NCBI GenBank assembly: GCA_964020975.1
Contig: OZ026620.1
Coordinates: 79,218,079 to 79,282,078 of the forward strand
From: Hermodice carunculata
Taxonomy: Eukaryota; Annelida; Polychaeta; Eunicida; Amphinomidae
DNA: 64,000 bases
Reading direction: 5' to 3'
Part shown: in pieces, positions 24,861 to 37,185 of the stretch
How the letters are laid out: every line of letters begins with the position of its first letter
Numbering within the stretch: the stretch's first letter is position 1
Notes under the pieces: model-generated
The model's input: the letters and a program-made list of their open reading frames with translations, nothing else
The model's database searches: none
What the model was told of the DNA's origin: nothing
Program-made: the position numbers and the translations under genes

Positions 24861-26650
24861 TTCATCAAAGGACAAATATGTTTTATTCACAAATAAATTA
24901 ATAACAAACCAGATGTGTATTACCTAGTACTGGATTGAACAAAGTACATTTAAATATAATCACTTTGAAAGATTTTTGAAATACTAAAACAAACAAAAAA
25001 ACACACACAAAAAAACAAAAAACAAAAAAAAAAACAAAAAAAAAACAAAAAAAAAAACAAAAAACAAAAAAAAAACAAAAAAAAACAAAAAAAACACAAA
25101 ACAAAAAAAAAAAAAAAAAAAAAACACACAAAAAAAAAAAAAAAACAAGAAAAGAAATAGGACTAAAAATATGACATAGGTGTATTATTATACAGCTCAC
25201 AGTGTGGATTACACAGACTTATATTTGGGAATTTAGCATTTTTTTGTAATTCATAATTGTTTTTGTTTTCTCACATTAGTTACATATCAATAAATTTACC
25301 CATGCCAGTCACATGCCTCGATATTGCACAGTAAGTTCAAATGTGCAGTCTTGTAGTTTAACACCTGTTGATACATTATCTTCTCACAAAAGAAATTTGA
25401 AATCACTGCTTGACCGAATTTAACTGTTTACACATTTTCATGTAACTGTTGAAATTTGATATTACAGCTTGACCAGTTTAATACCTGTTTATACATTTTC
25501 ATCTAATAGCTGAAATTTGTTATTAAAGCTTGAAAAAATCGCCTTTGCTGTAGCAAGTGTATTTTTCAACATCCAGTCTCATTTTCAATTCCTTCAGAAA
25601 TTCATACATAGTCGGCTGTTTGTTCCTAATTTTACGTCTATGGATAATATTTTGCCAATAATATAGAATAGTTAAGCATTACCATTTTATCTTTATCAAT
25701 TTTGTCTAGTTTCCAGATATCTTGAGGAGCAACTTGTTGTGTCAATATCCATGGGATACTGAAACAGTTAATTTTGGACCACCAATTGACTAAGCACTTC
25801 CAAAATGTATGGTTAGCTGGACATGTAAAGCAATAATGAATCGATGTGATGGAATTATAACCTTGACAAGATCTTAGTTGCTACAAAGAAACTGTAGATA
25901 AATGGTGCTAACAGTACATATACCAATAACCTTAAATGAGAACCACACACTTTAATACTAGTTGAAATACGTCATTTGATAGTTGCATGCACTTTGTGAA
26001 GCCTTTTACATTGAAAATCCAGGATTGGATATAATCTTAAACGTATCCTTAAGTGTTCGTATATGCTAGTTTTCTGCTAAAGCGAGCAATTAGCACCGGC
26101 TGCGTTTGCTGGCACTTTGATTTTATCTTGAAGAGAAAGTAGTTGCATTTGATGTCATGATATAGGATGCACTTTTTTTAATCAATCATGATCAGTGTTC
26201 ACAATTACTATAAATATTATTAAAAAAAGCACCTACTGGGCCATGCTTCAGCATGCAAGAAGGGGACTTACAGTAATATCAATAATTTACTTGGGAAAGG
26301 AGGAGCATGGAAATGTTTCTTTCAGTTTTCCCAGTTCGTTTGCTTATCTTGGGTTGGTTGTAAATAAACATAACAGTTCATTTTTATGTTATTGCTTGTC
26401 AAGTAGGTAGGAAAGTATATGCCACCATCTGTGCCATGGAGGGTGATCATTAAAAGCTTGGCTTCATTTGCAATGCATGTAAAAGATATGGGTCTATACT
26501 TTTGTTGCTTGTCAGTCCTACTTCGTAGTAGGCCTATCCACGCTATACCTTGGTTAGCTAGGCCTACCTGTTGACGGCAACTTCAATTTCTTCCCATGCT
26601 CCAAGTTTCACTTTCGTTGTTACAGAGGCATCAAACGCAGCTTCTATCAT
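22119..26650 (-). CDS. Unrecognised host gene, at least four exons
   Basis: Four minus-strand exons join in phase: 26,650-26,568 (ATG start, ends 2 bases into a codon), 23,948-23,835 (114 nt), 22,415-22,267 (149 nt) and 22,170-22,119 (52 nt). Donors are gtaggc, gtaaaa, gtaaaa and gtaggt; acceptors are tattttgtacag, ggtggcag (weak) and tttgtatctag. The product of these exons is about 132 residues of ordinary soluble composition with no membrane segment or signal peptide. I do not recognise the family. The chain is cut short; exon 5 may lie at 20,521-20,575. Introns hold a LINE 3' fragment, the 24.1-24.8 kb repeat and the 78-bp array. The first exon sits in GC-richer DNA (26.5-27.4 kb), possibly promoter-proximal. 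It could also be an internal exon of a longer gene starting at 31,123. Confidence 0.65.
22267..22415 (-). CDS. Exon 3 of the minus-strand gene
   Basis: Reads YKEAERMWLDHERFIQSSTL and then IPGGIDTFCKDAVVQDP, ending at GGAACGG before donor gtaaaa. Two acceptors fit the phase: one just before 22,415 (used here) and one before 22,448 that would add a Gly/Trp-rich stretch. Confidence 0.65.
22416..23834. other. Intron 2 of the minus-strand gene
   Basis: AT-rich with no coding signal I can support. Confidence 0.4.
23835..23948 (-). CDS. Exon 2 of the minus-strand gene
   Basis: A textbook exon: acceptor tttctattttgtacag, an open reading that includes DVAGYIFPLEYLADVNISLE, and donor AATAG followed by gtaaaa. 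It starts with 1 base and ends with 2 bases of split codons, matching both neighbours. Confidence 0.7.
24050..24750 (-). repeat. Dispersed repeat, single diverged copies related to 45.1-46.5 kb
   Basis: The reverse complement carries cttgggtgggtcactg (about 24,583-24,598) and a stretch that translates to FVSQWGLQW (24,153), matching YASQWELQW (46,133) and HASQWGLQS (46,340) in the array at 45.1-46.5 kb on the other strand. It is non-coding. Confidence 0.65.
24822..25150. repeat. (CA)n/(TA)n and A-rich low complexity
   Basis: About 15 CA units at 24,820-24,850, then TA, then a long A-rich tract with scattered C at 24,990-25,146. The Phe-rich minus-strand frame across it is an artefact. Confidence 0.95.
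25530..25885 (-). pseudogene. LINE ORF2 C-terminal fragment
   Basis: The minus strand reads CFTCPANHTFWKCLVNWWSK (about 25,835-25,776), a Cys/His block like that after the RT of L1/Tx1-type LINEs. Then come MLNYSILLAKYY and, in a second frame, QPTMYEFLKELKMRLDVEKY (about 25,605-25,550) and a stop. One frame change lies near 25,640. RT itself is missing. It sits within intron 1 of the minus-strand gene in the same orientation. DNA to 25,150 may be its 3' untranslated part, though no poly-A tail of the right polarity is seen. Confidence 0.6.
26568..26650 (-). CDS. Exon 1 candidate of the minus-strand gene
   Basis: Begins MIEAAFDASVTTKVKLGAWE and ends at AACAG followed by donor gtaggc. An in-frame stop lies a little upstream of the ATG, so a start here is reasonable. 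Alternatively, an acceptor ttacgtag at 26,662 would make it internal and fit the phase of the 30,979-31,123 exon, but that acceptor lacks a pyrimidine tract. Confidence 0.6.
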
Positions 26651-27400
26651 GGTCACCCTGTCTACGTAACACTCGCTGTTCCACTCCCATTAAACCAGCC
26701 TTGGCAGGTGATAGACAAGCGACAGTTTTGCCGGAATTACTGTGTGCTGCAGACGACACTCCTTGCCTGGTTGCCATTTCTGTTTACACTGCGAACCGGA
26801 AACAGGTGCTCCGCAAAACTACTCAAGAGTTACACAGGTTGCTTGCTCATGTGAGTAACACGTAAATCGCGCAACAGAAACCAGCTTATGATAGCGGTTA
26901 AGTAGTTACTTGCATGAGCTACATTTTACGTTGCTTTGGTTGGTGAGTGATTGCTCATTGAGCAAGTTTGTGCATGAAAGCAGCCCCAGATCTGAACTTC
27001 CAGTCACACTTATCCCCAATGGGCCCCAAAACGCCAAGTTGTCAAGCCTGCTCAGATTAGGTGTTGTCGTGCGAGAATCCAACAACTCCTTTATGCAATG
27101 GATATGCAGCTAGTTCAATGGCGATATAAAGAACAATAGTTAAATTTGTGGAACAGTGTCTAAGAAAAAGAAAGGCTATACAGCAGATAATTTCTTTCAA
27201 CTGTGCAAGGTGCTACGGCCTCACCCCTTAGACTGTTTTAGTAAATGGCCGCTAGAGGTACCTGACGACCAGGTGCTACTGCCTGATTCACTGATGTTAT
27301 TATCGATAAATTGTGATTCTGACGCGCGCATCTTAGGCTATGCCTACAACATATTAAATCAACCATAATTCAGACTAATAAAGAGTACTCCGTACATTAT
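26651..27400. other. GC-richer region, possible promoter of the minus-strand gene
   Basis: This stretch is visibly richer in GC and CpG than its surroundings. Short open frames exist on both strands (for example KKKKGYTADNFFQLCK on the plus strand at about 27,159), but neither strand shows convincing paired splice sites. Confidence 0.3.
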
Positions 27401-28475
27401 CTTTGAGAGCTTGAATGCTGGGAAGTTTAATTATTTGTGCATGCTGTTCCCTGCTACAATCTGTATAGCTAGCAGAAATATTCACAAAATGTTTTGTAAT
27501 CGTTGTGAAAATATTCCATTGCTCCGGAATATATCATGGGCCACAAGTACATCAACCGTTACCAGCACTAGCTTGACGAAATTCGCCCCCCCCCCTCCCC
27601 CGAAACTGTTCAAACATAGTCATACAACCTTGTGGGCTGGGAGGTTAGAAGCCCCAAACCGACTCATTCATAACATGCTTAATATAGTAATTTTGCTATA
27701 AGCTGTCCTATTGTTTTTCCCGCCACAAAATCTGTTTAGCTGGTGTCAAAATATCGACATAATGTTGTGTAAATGTCATGAAAATATTATTTCATGTCGA
27801 AAACATGTCAAACGGAAGTGTTGACCATTACTTGTCCTTTCAGTGTCACTCAAATACTTGTCAAACATATAGTTTCAAAGGGTACACAGAAGGTCGTAAT
27901 CTATAAGCAAAAATGAAATATCTTACCAATATGAGGATGCTTCCCAGCTACGCAAATTTAAAGTTAAACAAACTGAAGCGTACGTTTCTGCTGCTTCGTG
28001 CAGATGGTTTGAACAAATATGGCTGGCGTAGGGGTATCCTATGTGTTCAACTAGTACAATCTGTATAGCTAGCATTATTCATGACTGACATTTTATTATT
28101 TTCTACAGACTCGGTAACCATGCATTTTGCAACCAATCTTAATATCCTGTTTGGTCTAATTCAGTGCATTTCATAATTTGTTTTCGACACATCAGTTTCT
28201 TTTTGTTCTACGGATCCAAGTGCCATTTTCCTGAAGCAAAGCTACGGCCCGATATGGGTATTAACTTCATAGTATAATTGAATGACATCATGTAATCGTT
28301 TGAAAAATTTTCGCAAAAAAATCTTACTTTTCAGATTTCCATACTTTATACTCATTCATTTAGAGGCCTATTAAATATCTGTGACATTACTGATACAGAA
28401 ATACGTTAGCGAAATTAAGCAGTGGGTCTGAAGATTTACATTTGTAAATTTTTCAAGGAACTCAATGAATTGAAA
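27401..28475. repeat. Diverged AT-rich repeats
   Basis: Related blocks recur, for example ctacaatctgtatagctagc near 27,455 with a near copy at about 28,055, and tcatgactgacatttt at about 28,078 and 28,841. No gene is seen. Confidence 0.5.
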
Positions 28476-28579
<104 letters not shown>

Positions 28580-29065
28580 GGATCAAGTGACCGGACGTGG
28601 GTCGGCCAAAAAACCTTAAGGTTGCTTGAAATCTGTCAGGTATATTAATATGACAGGGTCTGAATATTCACGTTTGCAAAGTTTTCAAGGAAATCATCAA
28701 ATTGGAAAATGTTGGCACAGTTTGAGCATTCCATGGCAATAGCATTCCTGCAGATGTAAGACATGTTCACAGTAAACTTTCAGATTCTATTTAAAAACTG
28801 GTTCTTGCTGCATAATATTGCATAAACGTTGTTATAATATTCATGACTGACATTTTGTTTTGAAGCTGGCATTAGTTTTACAACATTGTAATATCTGTTT
28901 TAAGATTTTTGTATGAAACGTATCTTTAGTAATATATGTGAAACAATTTAAAAACACCATTTTTTGTGCGAAATAAATCTGCTCAATTGCTGTGCATATG
29001 ACTCGAACAAAACACTGTGTATTTTTTTTCTTTGTGACATCAATATCTAACAGCCAAACAAATTA

Positions 29066-29216
<151 letters not shown>

Positions 29217-29324
29217 TCAGTATCCTTCACATTGTGCAATCTGGAAAAGTACAGCGGCACATGGCCCATATTCATAAATCCCAAACCCAACAATGATAGC
29301 AAAGTGATTCCAGAGCTAAAAAGC

Positions 29325-29900
29325 ATCAAGAATCATCTTACAATACAATACCAATGTCAAGAAACGGATTTCACTCCTGCCTTGAAACAGGCAGAAAAGG
29401 CAACTAATGGTTTCAAAACCGATCCTCTCAACCTTTAGAATATTCTTCAATAATTACAGACTATAGTGTTTCCAAAATGTACAGACCTAGCCACTCAAAA
29501 CCTTAATTGAAAAACTTTTGCCCAAAATAGAAAGAGACCTGGTAGGCCTGTCACTTCTTTTTCCCCTCACTTGTCACTCAGATGAGTTTACAGGAAACAA
29601 TGACAACAAACAGCTTCCACAGTTACCCAAGCATCAACCTTCATGTTCCAATACCATTTTGAAGACACAAATTTCACTCCTGCCTTGAGACAGGCAGTCA
29701 CCCAGAAACAGGCAACTGGTGGTCTTAAGCTGGTCCTCTCAACCTTTAAAATATATTTCATTTACTACAGACTATAGTGTTTCCAAAATGTATAGGCCTA
29801 ACCACTGAAAACCCAAATTGTATTACTTCTGCCGAAAATAAAAATGGCAGGCCTATCACTTTTTGGTTCTCCTGACATGTCAGTCAGCTGACAAGAACAC
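29325..29900. repeat. ~315-bp tandem duplication
   Basis: 29,325-29,590 and 29,640-29,900 are direct copies. Both contain ttcactcctgccttga, then cagactatagtgtttccaaa, in the same order about 310 bases apart. Confidence 0.8.
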
Positions 29901-29929
29901 ATCAAGGATATTGGCTTGGAAATTTATTT

Positions 29930-30900
29930 GGAAATCTTTAAAAGATTTAATAGCCTGAACACATTTATTATTATGCATGAAAGAAATGTGCTTGTTGCAT
30001 AACATCATTAAAATATTACCCAAATATCTGTCTGTAACAACAATATGTAATATTTATACAACATTCCTGCCATATGCGCCCTTCACATTTGTAACTTCGA
30101 AAAAACATTTTAAGGATGTGTGTTAGGAACATTATTTTGAATATGTATTACAAATATTGTTAAAATGTTTATAATTTTATGCGAGATAAAAGTGATTATT
30201 ACATACACATAACTTAAAAATTCTCAAAATTGCAATATGTAACATCATTATCTAACTTTTATACTACATTCCTGCCGTATGTGCTGTTTTTATTCATAAT
30301 TTTAAAATAACATTTCAAGGATATTTAAATATGTAATATACAACATTTCTGCAATATGTGTAACTTCGAAATAACATTTTAGGGATATTGGTTTAAAATA
30401 TTATGTAAACGTCTGAAAAATATTGTAAAAACGTTTATAATTTTTTACGTGAGATAAAAGAGCTTGGTGCATAACATCACTTACATATTGTCAAAACGTC
30501 TACTTGTAACATTAATATCTAACATGAATACTACATTGCTGCCATGTGCCATTTATATTCATAATATTAAAATAATGAGTTAAGGATATTGGTCTGGAAT
30601 GAAATTTTTGAAACGTCTAAATATATTGTAACAAGTTCATAATTTTACGCGAATTTAAAAGTGCTGCATAACGAAACGAAAATATTGTCAAAATATTTAC
30701 TTATAACATCAATATCTAACATTTGTGCGCCATTACAGCCACATGTGCTGTTCATATCCATAATATAAAAATAACATCTTAAGGATGACAGTTTGGAACA
30801 TTAATTTGGAAATGTTGAAACTTATTATACAAATATTTCATATTTTTATATAAATATTATGATATTTAAAAAACGTAATTTCAAAATATTAGGATATAAC
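29930..30900. repeat. ~200-bp AT-rich tandem repeat
   Basis: About five worn units, marked by ttcctgccatatg, ttcctgccgtatg, ttctgcaatatg, ttgctgccatgtg and ttacagccacatg at about 30,063, 30,268, 30,343, 30,535 and 30,733. Each is followed by an aataacat...aaggata block. Confidence 0.7.
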
Positions 30901-30978
30901 ATTCATGAAAGCTTTCAAAATGTTACGATATTGTTATTTGCTAGTTGGGGTGGGAGCGAAAGTGGGAAGCTTGTTTAC

Positions 30979-31123
30979 CTCCACGAGGAGGCGACATGAA
31001 AACGCAACAAAAAGTCTTTGGCTTTATTGGTTTTATACATTCTTTAAATGTTGATTCAATTATATTAACCGCAGAGGTAATCGACCGTGAGCTGACAGAG
31101 TTACTTTTGTTTCTCTTCGACAT
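30979..31123 (-). CDS. First coding exon candidate, gene unrecognised
   Basis: From an ATG at 31,123 the minus strand is open for 48 codons (starts MSKRNKSNSVSSRSITSAVN; later KPIKPKTFCCVFMSPPRG), ending in a strong donor, CGTGGAG followed by gtaaacaag. It leaves 1 base of a split codon. Composition is basic and Ser-rich at the start. This could be the true first exon of the gene at 20.5-26.7 kb: its phase would fit an acceptor at 26,662, but that acceptor is weak and a missing exon is as likely. No domain is recognised. Confidence 0.5.
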
Positions 31124-32133
31124 ACGGCATTGATCTGTTTTGGCTGGCCGGTTTGAGACGAGAAAAAAAATGTTGAAGTGCAGGAATGTGTAACAGTTAG
31201 TCTTCCCACAATGTGTTCATAGAAAGAAAGCTCACATGCAGAACTTCAGTACCCTGATTTTTGTGTCATTATAAATAAAATGGGAATGATTTTTTAATCT
31301 TTCATAATTTCTTTGGTTCATTGTTTGTGCCAAATCTTAAAATCTACTCCAAAAGTGCTCAGCCAATTATTAGGAACATGCCTATTGACACGTCTTGGGA
31401 CCCCCACCAGATTATTTCACGACGTGGCATTGTGGGTTTTTCTATACGTTAACGAAAATGCGTGTATTTTTCAAAACCCTCTTGTGAATAACATACATGT
31501 ATATTATGCTATGCAATTTGTAAAATGCTTTCCCGCCCTGTTAGAATGCTACAAGAATGGTGTTGAAAATGTTTAATATATCAATGGACATTTACAGTAT
31601 GCGCTTAGTATGATCACAGATACGTTATCATATTGTATTATTTTTTCCACTTTGTTTTTGTTTTTTTTTTTGTTTTTTGTTTTGTTTTTTTTTTTTTTTT
31701 TTTTAGTTTGTTTGTTTTTTTTTGTTTTTTTGTTTTTTTGTTTTTTTGTTTTTTGTAATATTTAAATGTAGTTTTTTCCTGAAGCAAAATTAATGTATTT
31801 TCCCAGTGCTTTAGTTTATTTCCAAAAAACTTTGTTTTTATTTTTTTACTTAGGCAGAATCTGCTACCCATGCCATCATTGACAGCTACGAAAAACCAAT
31901 TGCATGCTCTTTTTCAGTGAATAGCGAATTTAGCAAAGCCAGGACCTTTAGTGTTTTCACATGCCCAGGTCTTCCTTCTCTCCCTCTTGCCCTCTTTTTT
32001 TCTGTCGTAACGGATACCATGCTGAAAGAATACTTGTAAAATATGTTAAACAAAAGTATTTTGACATTCCTTTGTGTAAATAAACATATGTTATGCATAG
32101 GTTTTAGCCCCTCTGCTGCTCTTTTGTCATGCT

Positions 32134-32187
<54 letters not shown>

Positions 32188-35100
32188 AACATTTTTAAAA
32201 AAGGGAAGAAGAATATCATCAGGGTCAGGAAACACGCTGTAATAATTACATATACAACCTTCATTATTATTTCTTTATGTACGTAGTAGTACCACTGTAA
32301 TGATCATTTGAGGCCTTGAACGCTAGGTGGTTGATTCAAATTCCCCACAGACCATTTAGCTTAGGTATAAGCTCAAGATCTTTTACTTGCAAAGTTATTT
32401 TACTATATACATAAGATCATAATGCAGGGCTCCTCAATGTTGGCCTATCACTTTAACTTAAGCCAGATCTAAGGTCACAAAGTGCTAGAGTTGTCGTCCT
32501 CAAATCACTTCCGAAATAAACGCAAGGTATTCAACTGTTTTATTAGCTTGGCCTCTGTAAAAGAAAAAAAAATAAACGCACTCAATTTCAGAGTCCTAAG
32601 TTCAGTAGGTATTCAATTACCGCCCAAGAACTAAAACCATCAAGGAACTGTTGTTATGCCCCATTTCTAGATCATGATATAATATTGAAATTGAGCCACA
32701 CGAAACAAGGGACAGGTCTATTCTTAGCTCACCTTGGAGGCACAGCTTGACGTCATACTTTATTCTACAGAATAATGTATTCCTCGGTCTTTAAGAACAC
32801 CATTACGGTTTGCAATATGAAATACGCCCCCATACAGTTCTATAGACATTTTTCTGATAGTAAAAGTGACAGAATTCACTATTAGGCATCATCCAATAGG
32901 CCAGTTCCGTCTTTCAAGGTCAGTCGAGGTCAAAACAAATGAACACCCAAAGAAACACCATATATATTTATAAGTGTATAGTATTAGCCACCGTCCTAGA
33001 ATCTATACTTACTGAAATATATGCCGTCACGTAAGATTTGCTGCTTTCAATAACAAGTGCATAAATAATAATACTAATATGTAGTTGTACCTTCCCCAGG
33101 ATTAGTAAATACTCATTACAAATCAGGATATGCCAGTAGCATCATGTAGAGAAGAAATGTGGCAAAATCAAGCCCAAATACATTTCCATCACGTTTGTCG
33201 AGAATCCAACATGCAGTTTGCAAGATATAAATACAAAACAAAACCGACAAAGAAACCGCAGTGCTGTCTGTGAAACAAAATTATCTCCATAGGACTCCCG
33301 AAGCGTGCGTCTGAAATTTTGAAGCAAGCGACTGAGTGGTTTCAGAGAAACAAGGAGAAGGAGAAAGAGGGGGAGAAGGGGATTTGTTAGTGCAGGAAAA
33401 AGTACTAAAGTACTTGAGTGTTTAATATAAAGAGAAACGTAACAAACCCAAATCTGTAAGGACAAGTACCGTTTGAACTCCATCAAGTCCAATATTCCAA
33501 GATCAAATACTATTCCGCATCAATCACTGAAAAGCTGCATAGTTCTAAATCATTATAGCAAATTAGTTTGCGAGAAAAACAAATCGTATCGTAAAAAATT
33601 GAAATTTAAAACAAGGTTTTAGGCTTTATTAGCCTTTATATAAAATCATTTTATCAGCGTAAGACATTTTTCGGTGCTATTTATCCCCCGAAAAGTCATT
33701 TTGCTACATGGCGGCACCATGGTTATATTTCCAACACAAATATGCCGAGCCGATGTATTATGGAATAAAATGAAGATGATGTTCCATTGTTGATAGGCCA
33801 ACTGAAAAATGTAGCCAGTATTACATTAATATAGTAAAACTAGTTTTATAAACCATAAGACCATACGTCAAGACCTAACTTGCATTATTACGCCTATCAA
33901 AGTTAAATCATCGGATAAAATCAGTATATTAAACCCCACACTAACCTAGATCGCTTAGTTTTTGAACAAACCCACCACGCCCTTTGACGGAAAAAGAGAT
34001 TAAATAAAAACCAGCCCTGCAACTGAAAATAAATCCCAAATGTAATATTTTAACGTAGGAGGATCCCGTACAGTGGAATTTCCGATTAAGACCACCTCCA
34101 TAGAGAAACCATTTCTATGTTAAGTCCACCAATTTTCAGACCCGTTCTGATTTATCATTAATGAAATTATGAATATCTCCAATAAGATCACTCCCTTTAC
34201 TAATAGTAAGACCACTTTTTCAGTCTCTTGGGTGGTAGAGAGATCCCGCAGTAGTTTATTGCATCATACCTGGAAACTGGTCAGATAAAACGTTGTTGTG
34301 TTAAGTAATAAAAATAGGTCTATTTATTCTAAACTTACTGTATTTCACAGCAAAGCAGTAACTATTTATGACTAGATCTGTATTAGTAATTAATCAATCA
34401 AATTACATTTAATAACAGTGTTTTGAAAATCCAAAGTTAAAAAAGCCAAATTAATTTATAAAATGGCCATCAGGGGAAAACCATTAATCTACGCCAAAAA
34501 CATGTTTTGCGGTCTCAAATGTTCGGACGTACATTAAGGGGTTCTTTGGCTTTCTTTGTTCTTGATTGAGCAACTATTCGTGTCTGCATTTTTTTCTTTT
34601 AATATAATAATGACTGATTATATCTTTAATCTAAACAAATGACCTATCCTGTGTAGATCAATATCTAAATTCCTGAATCAAATTAGAAAACCAAAATAAT
34701 TAAAAGTGAATTCACATGTCTGATACCCTTTGCGGCTGGGACCCAGTTCGAAGCCTTCCCTTAGCCCATAGGTAGTTCCACACAGAGGACACCACGCATG
34801 AAAATATTGTAATTGGACAATGAAAAAAAATCCCTAAAGAACAGAATATATGTTATAAGGGGCTATGTAAAAAACGAAAATATATACGATAAAAATAACT
34901 ATATAGTATGTCAAGTATGTTGACATTTAAATTATTTGTGATGTGATAGATTGCAAGAATATATTTGAACCAGAGAAGCCAAATTTAAAAGAAACTGTGG
35001 ATTTCTGCAACAAAAAGTGTTAAGATGTTTTGTTAAACACATCACCTCTTAATATGACTTTATTGTCAATAAATGTAACTCTTAATGCAAAATCTATAAA

Positions 35101-35267
35101 ATTATCCGAAACACGACTGAAATGTGATATTGGAGATGAAAAAAGCTTACTTTTACCAAGATATTACTTTCTGGAAAAGGATAATTTACAAATTCAAAAT
35201 CGAAATAATCTATTTTGGATACATTTTAGTCACAAAGCTAATATTTATCATTTTATATTTTTCTTTC
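31124..35267. other. Mostly unannotatable AT-rich DNA
   Basis: Holds a T-rich tract (31,641-31,757), a (GA)n run (32,134-32,182) and a stretch at 34,070-34,110 (cagtggaatttccgatta) that looks like a pogo-type transposon end without a clear partner. A 116-residue minus-strand frame at 33,142-33,492 has one acceptor-like site but no donor and is not called. Confidence 0.4.
32134..32182. repeat. (GA)n microsatellite
   Basis: About 24 GA units, pure. Confidence 0.97.
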
Positions 35268-35414
35268 ATTCGGAACGAGCGGGTCTCGAACCTGCTACCT
35301 TTGGCACCAGTCGCCTAGCTGAAATGGGAAACGCACATATCCACTCGACCAAATCCCCATTCCTAAAAAGAATGGTTCAATGGAGGTAGTTATATGCGAG
35401 TGCCATATCAACAC
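35268..35414 (-). repeat. tRNA-like repeat (family 2), unit 1
   Basis: The minus strand at 35,363-35,272 contains a B box and T arm (GCAGGTTCGAGACCCGC) followed by exactly 7 bases, and a class II-like A box (TGGTCGAGT). About 50 bases beyond the tRNA-like start are also conserved with unit 2. It is a degenerate tRNA-derived sequence, not a working tRNA gene, because the acceptor and A-box spacing do not fit. Confidence 0.65.
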
Positions 35415-35512
35415 GGTAATGCAGTATATTTACTGAGTCGGCATTTATTTCCAGAATCGGGGACTTAAATCCACCAGCATTAAGGAAATGCCGAAAAATG
35501 TATATTTTTTAT

Positions 35513-35660
35513 ATTCGGAACGAGCGGGACTCGAACCTGCTACCTTTGGCACCAGTCACCTAGCTGAGATGGGAAACGCACATATCAACTCGACCAAATC
35601 CCCATTCCTAAAAAGAATGGTTCAATGGAGGTAGTTATGTGCGAGTGCCATATCAACACT
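35513..35660 (-). repeat. tRNA-like repeat (family 2), unit 2
   Basis: Nearly identical to 35,268-35,414 (a handful of differences in 147 bases) and 245 bases away in the same orientation. B box GGTTCGAGTCC on the minus strand. The close identity suggests a recent tandem duplication or two young insertions. Confidence 0.7.
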
Positions 35661-37185
35661 GATTGATATGTTGTGTTCTACTGAGACGTATATTACTTTT
35701 TCTATGGGTAAATTAGTATACAGTGTAGAGAAATTAAAAAGGTGTATACTCTTACCGTTCAAAGTTTTTAATTTTTAAATGTATTCCGTTTAATTATTAA
35801 TACTCTAGAAACATTTAATGCATGTGTACCGTTCAATTGCAGAACAGTATTTACGAACATATTTTCTGATATATTGGGAAAAACTAGGAAGAACTAATGG
35901 ATGGACGACAGAATAGAGGACCGGTAACTTACATTCTATAAGCTGAGCTGACTGACAGGTCAACTGAACTAAAATGTCATTCATGGGTGACCTATTGACA
36001 AAAACCTAGTAAAGATCCAGCTTAAGCTGATGTAGTCTTTTATAGATGGACACTTTCACAAACAGACGGGCGACAGACCAACAGCCATCCAATATATTTG
36101 TATATGGCGACTTGCTAACTATGCATGTTAACTTATGGCGATGAAAGGGACAAATCAACATAATAACAGAACGTACCTCCTTGTGCTTACGTTGCAATCT
36201 GTAACTTTATTGTTCTTCTTCACAAAAAAGGTACAGTGATTTGCTTGATATCATACAGATTGTTCTGATGTTCTGTTCGCGACATGACCCCCCCCCCTCC
36301 ACACCACAAATGGAATCATTCAATAAAAGTCTTTACAAACAGATTGTCAATCGTTTTGTTTCTTTTTATGTTTACATGTCATTTTCTCCCTATTCGTCTT
36401 AAATTGTATATTTTTAAAAGCCACACATAAAGATGAATAGTTATGCAGATTTCCATCATTTAAATGAGCATGCATTGCTGACAGCTTCACCAAGGGCACA
36501 CTTGATCATATCACTTGATATGTTGTGTTCTACTGATACGTATTGCTTTGTTTGTTTTGCTTTGGAACGTTCTGGAACTCGATCATTGCCTTAATCAGTC
36601 ACTATTTCCACTGTGCAAAATTTTCACCTCCTTTCGTGTATGGGCTTTTAACATGGTGAAAGGAACGAAATATCCCCTTTGTAGTTTACATGCACTGTAT
36701 CTATTACATTTAAATTACCATGAATTTCACGAATGTTCAAGATATATAACTACCACTCTGGCCTTTCACCGGCGCAAATCACATGAAATCACCTAAACTT
36801 ACACTACGTTGTGTAAATATCCGTCCATTTGGGAATCTTTGATACAAATGAAACAAGAAAGGCATACACTATTTTCTCTTGGTTTGACGCAAAATGTGAA
36901 TTATTGAAGTTAGGAAAAATTGAATGTAACTAAATGTGTCAGGAGTTTTGAAAGGCATTTCAGCACGTGTAAGGAATTATTTAATGGACCAATTGCCAGT
37001 AATGATCATGACAGTTGCTCTGAAAATGCTACACCGACTTTAAGCCATAAATCTGCATGGCAACAATTACTGAAGAAAGGAAAATCATTGTGATTAAATA
37101 TATCATTTGCCTACATCTGGCGAAGATGACAGATGGCTTTAACTCATTCATTTATCTTGAAGGCTTACAGGCAGGTACATCCGCA

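Noticed and set aside
24898-25200. 100-residue Phe-rich minus-strand frame
   Set aside because: Low-complexity A/C tract read in reverse.
33142-33492. 116-residue minus frame with an acceptor-like site
   Set aside because: No donor, no recognised domain, hydrophobic low-information start.
34070-34500. Complete pogo-type transposon
   Set aside because: A plausible left end but no matching inverted partner or transposase.
35272-35363. Functional tRNA-Leu or tRNA-Ser gene
   Set aside because: The B box and T arm are good, but the A box is offset from the only acceptor stem that pairs, and the anticodon arm does not fold convincingly.
36515-36796. 93-residue plus frame
   Set aside because: Begins in a repeated 29-mer, with no splice or family support.
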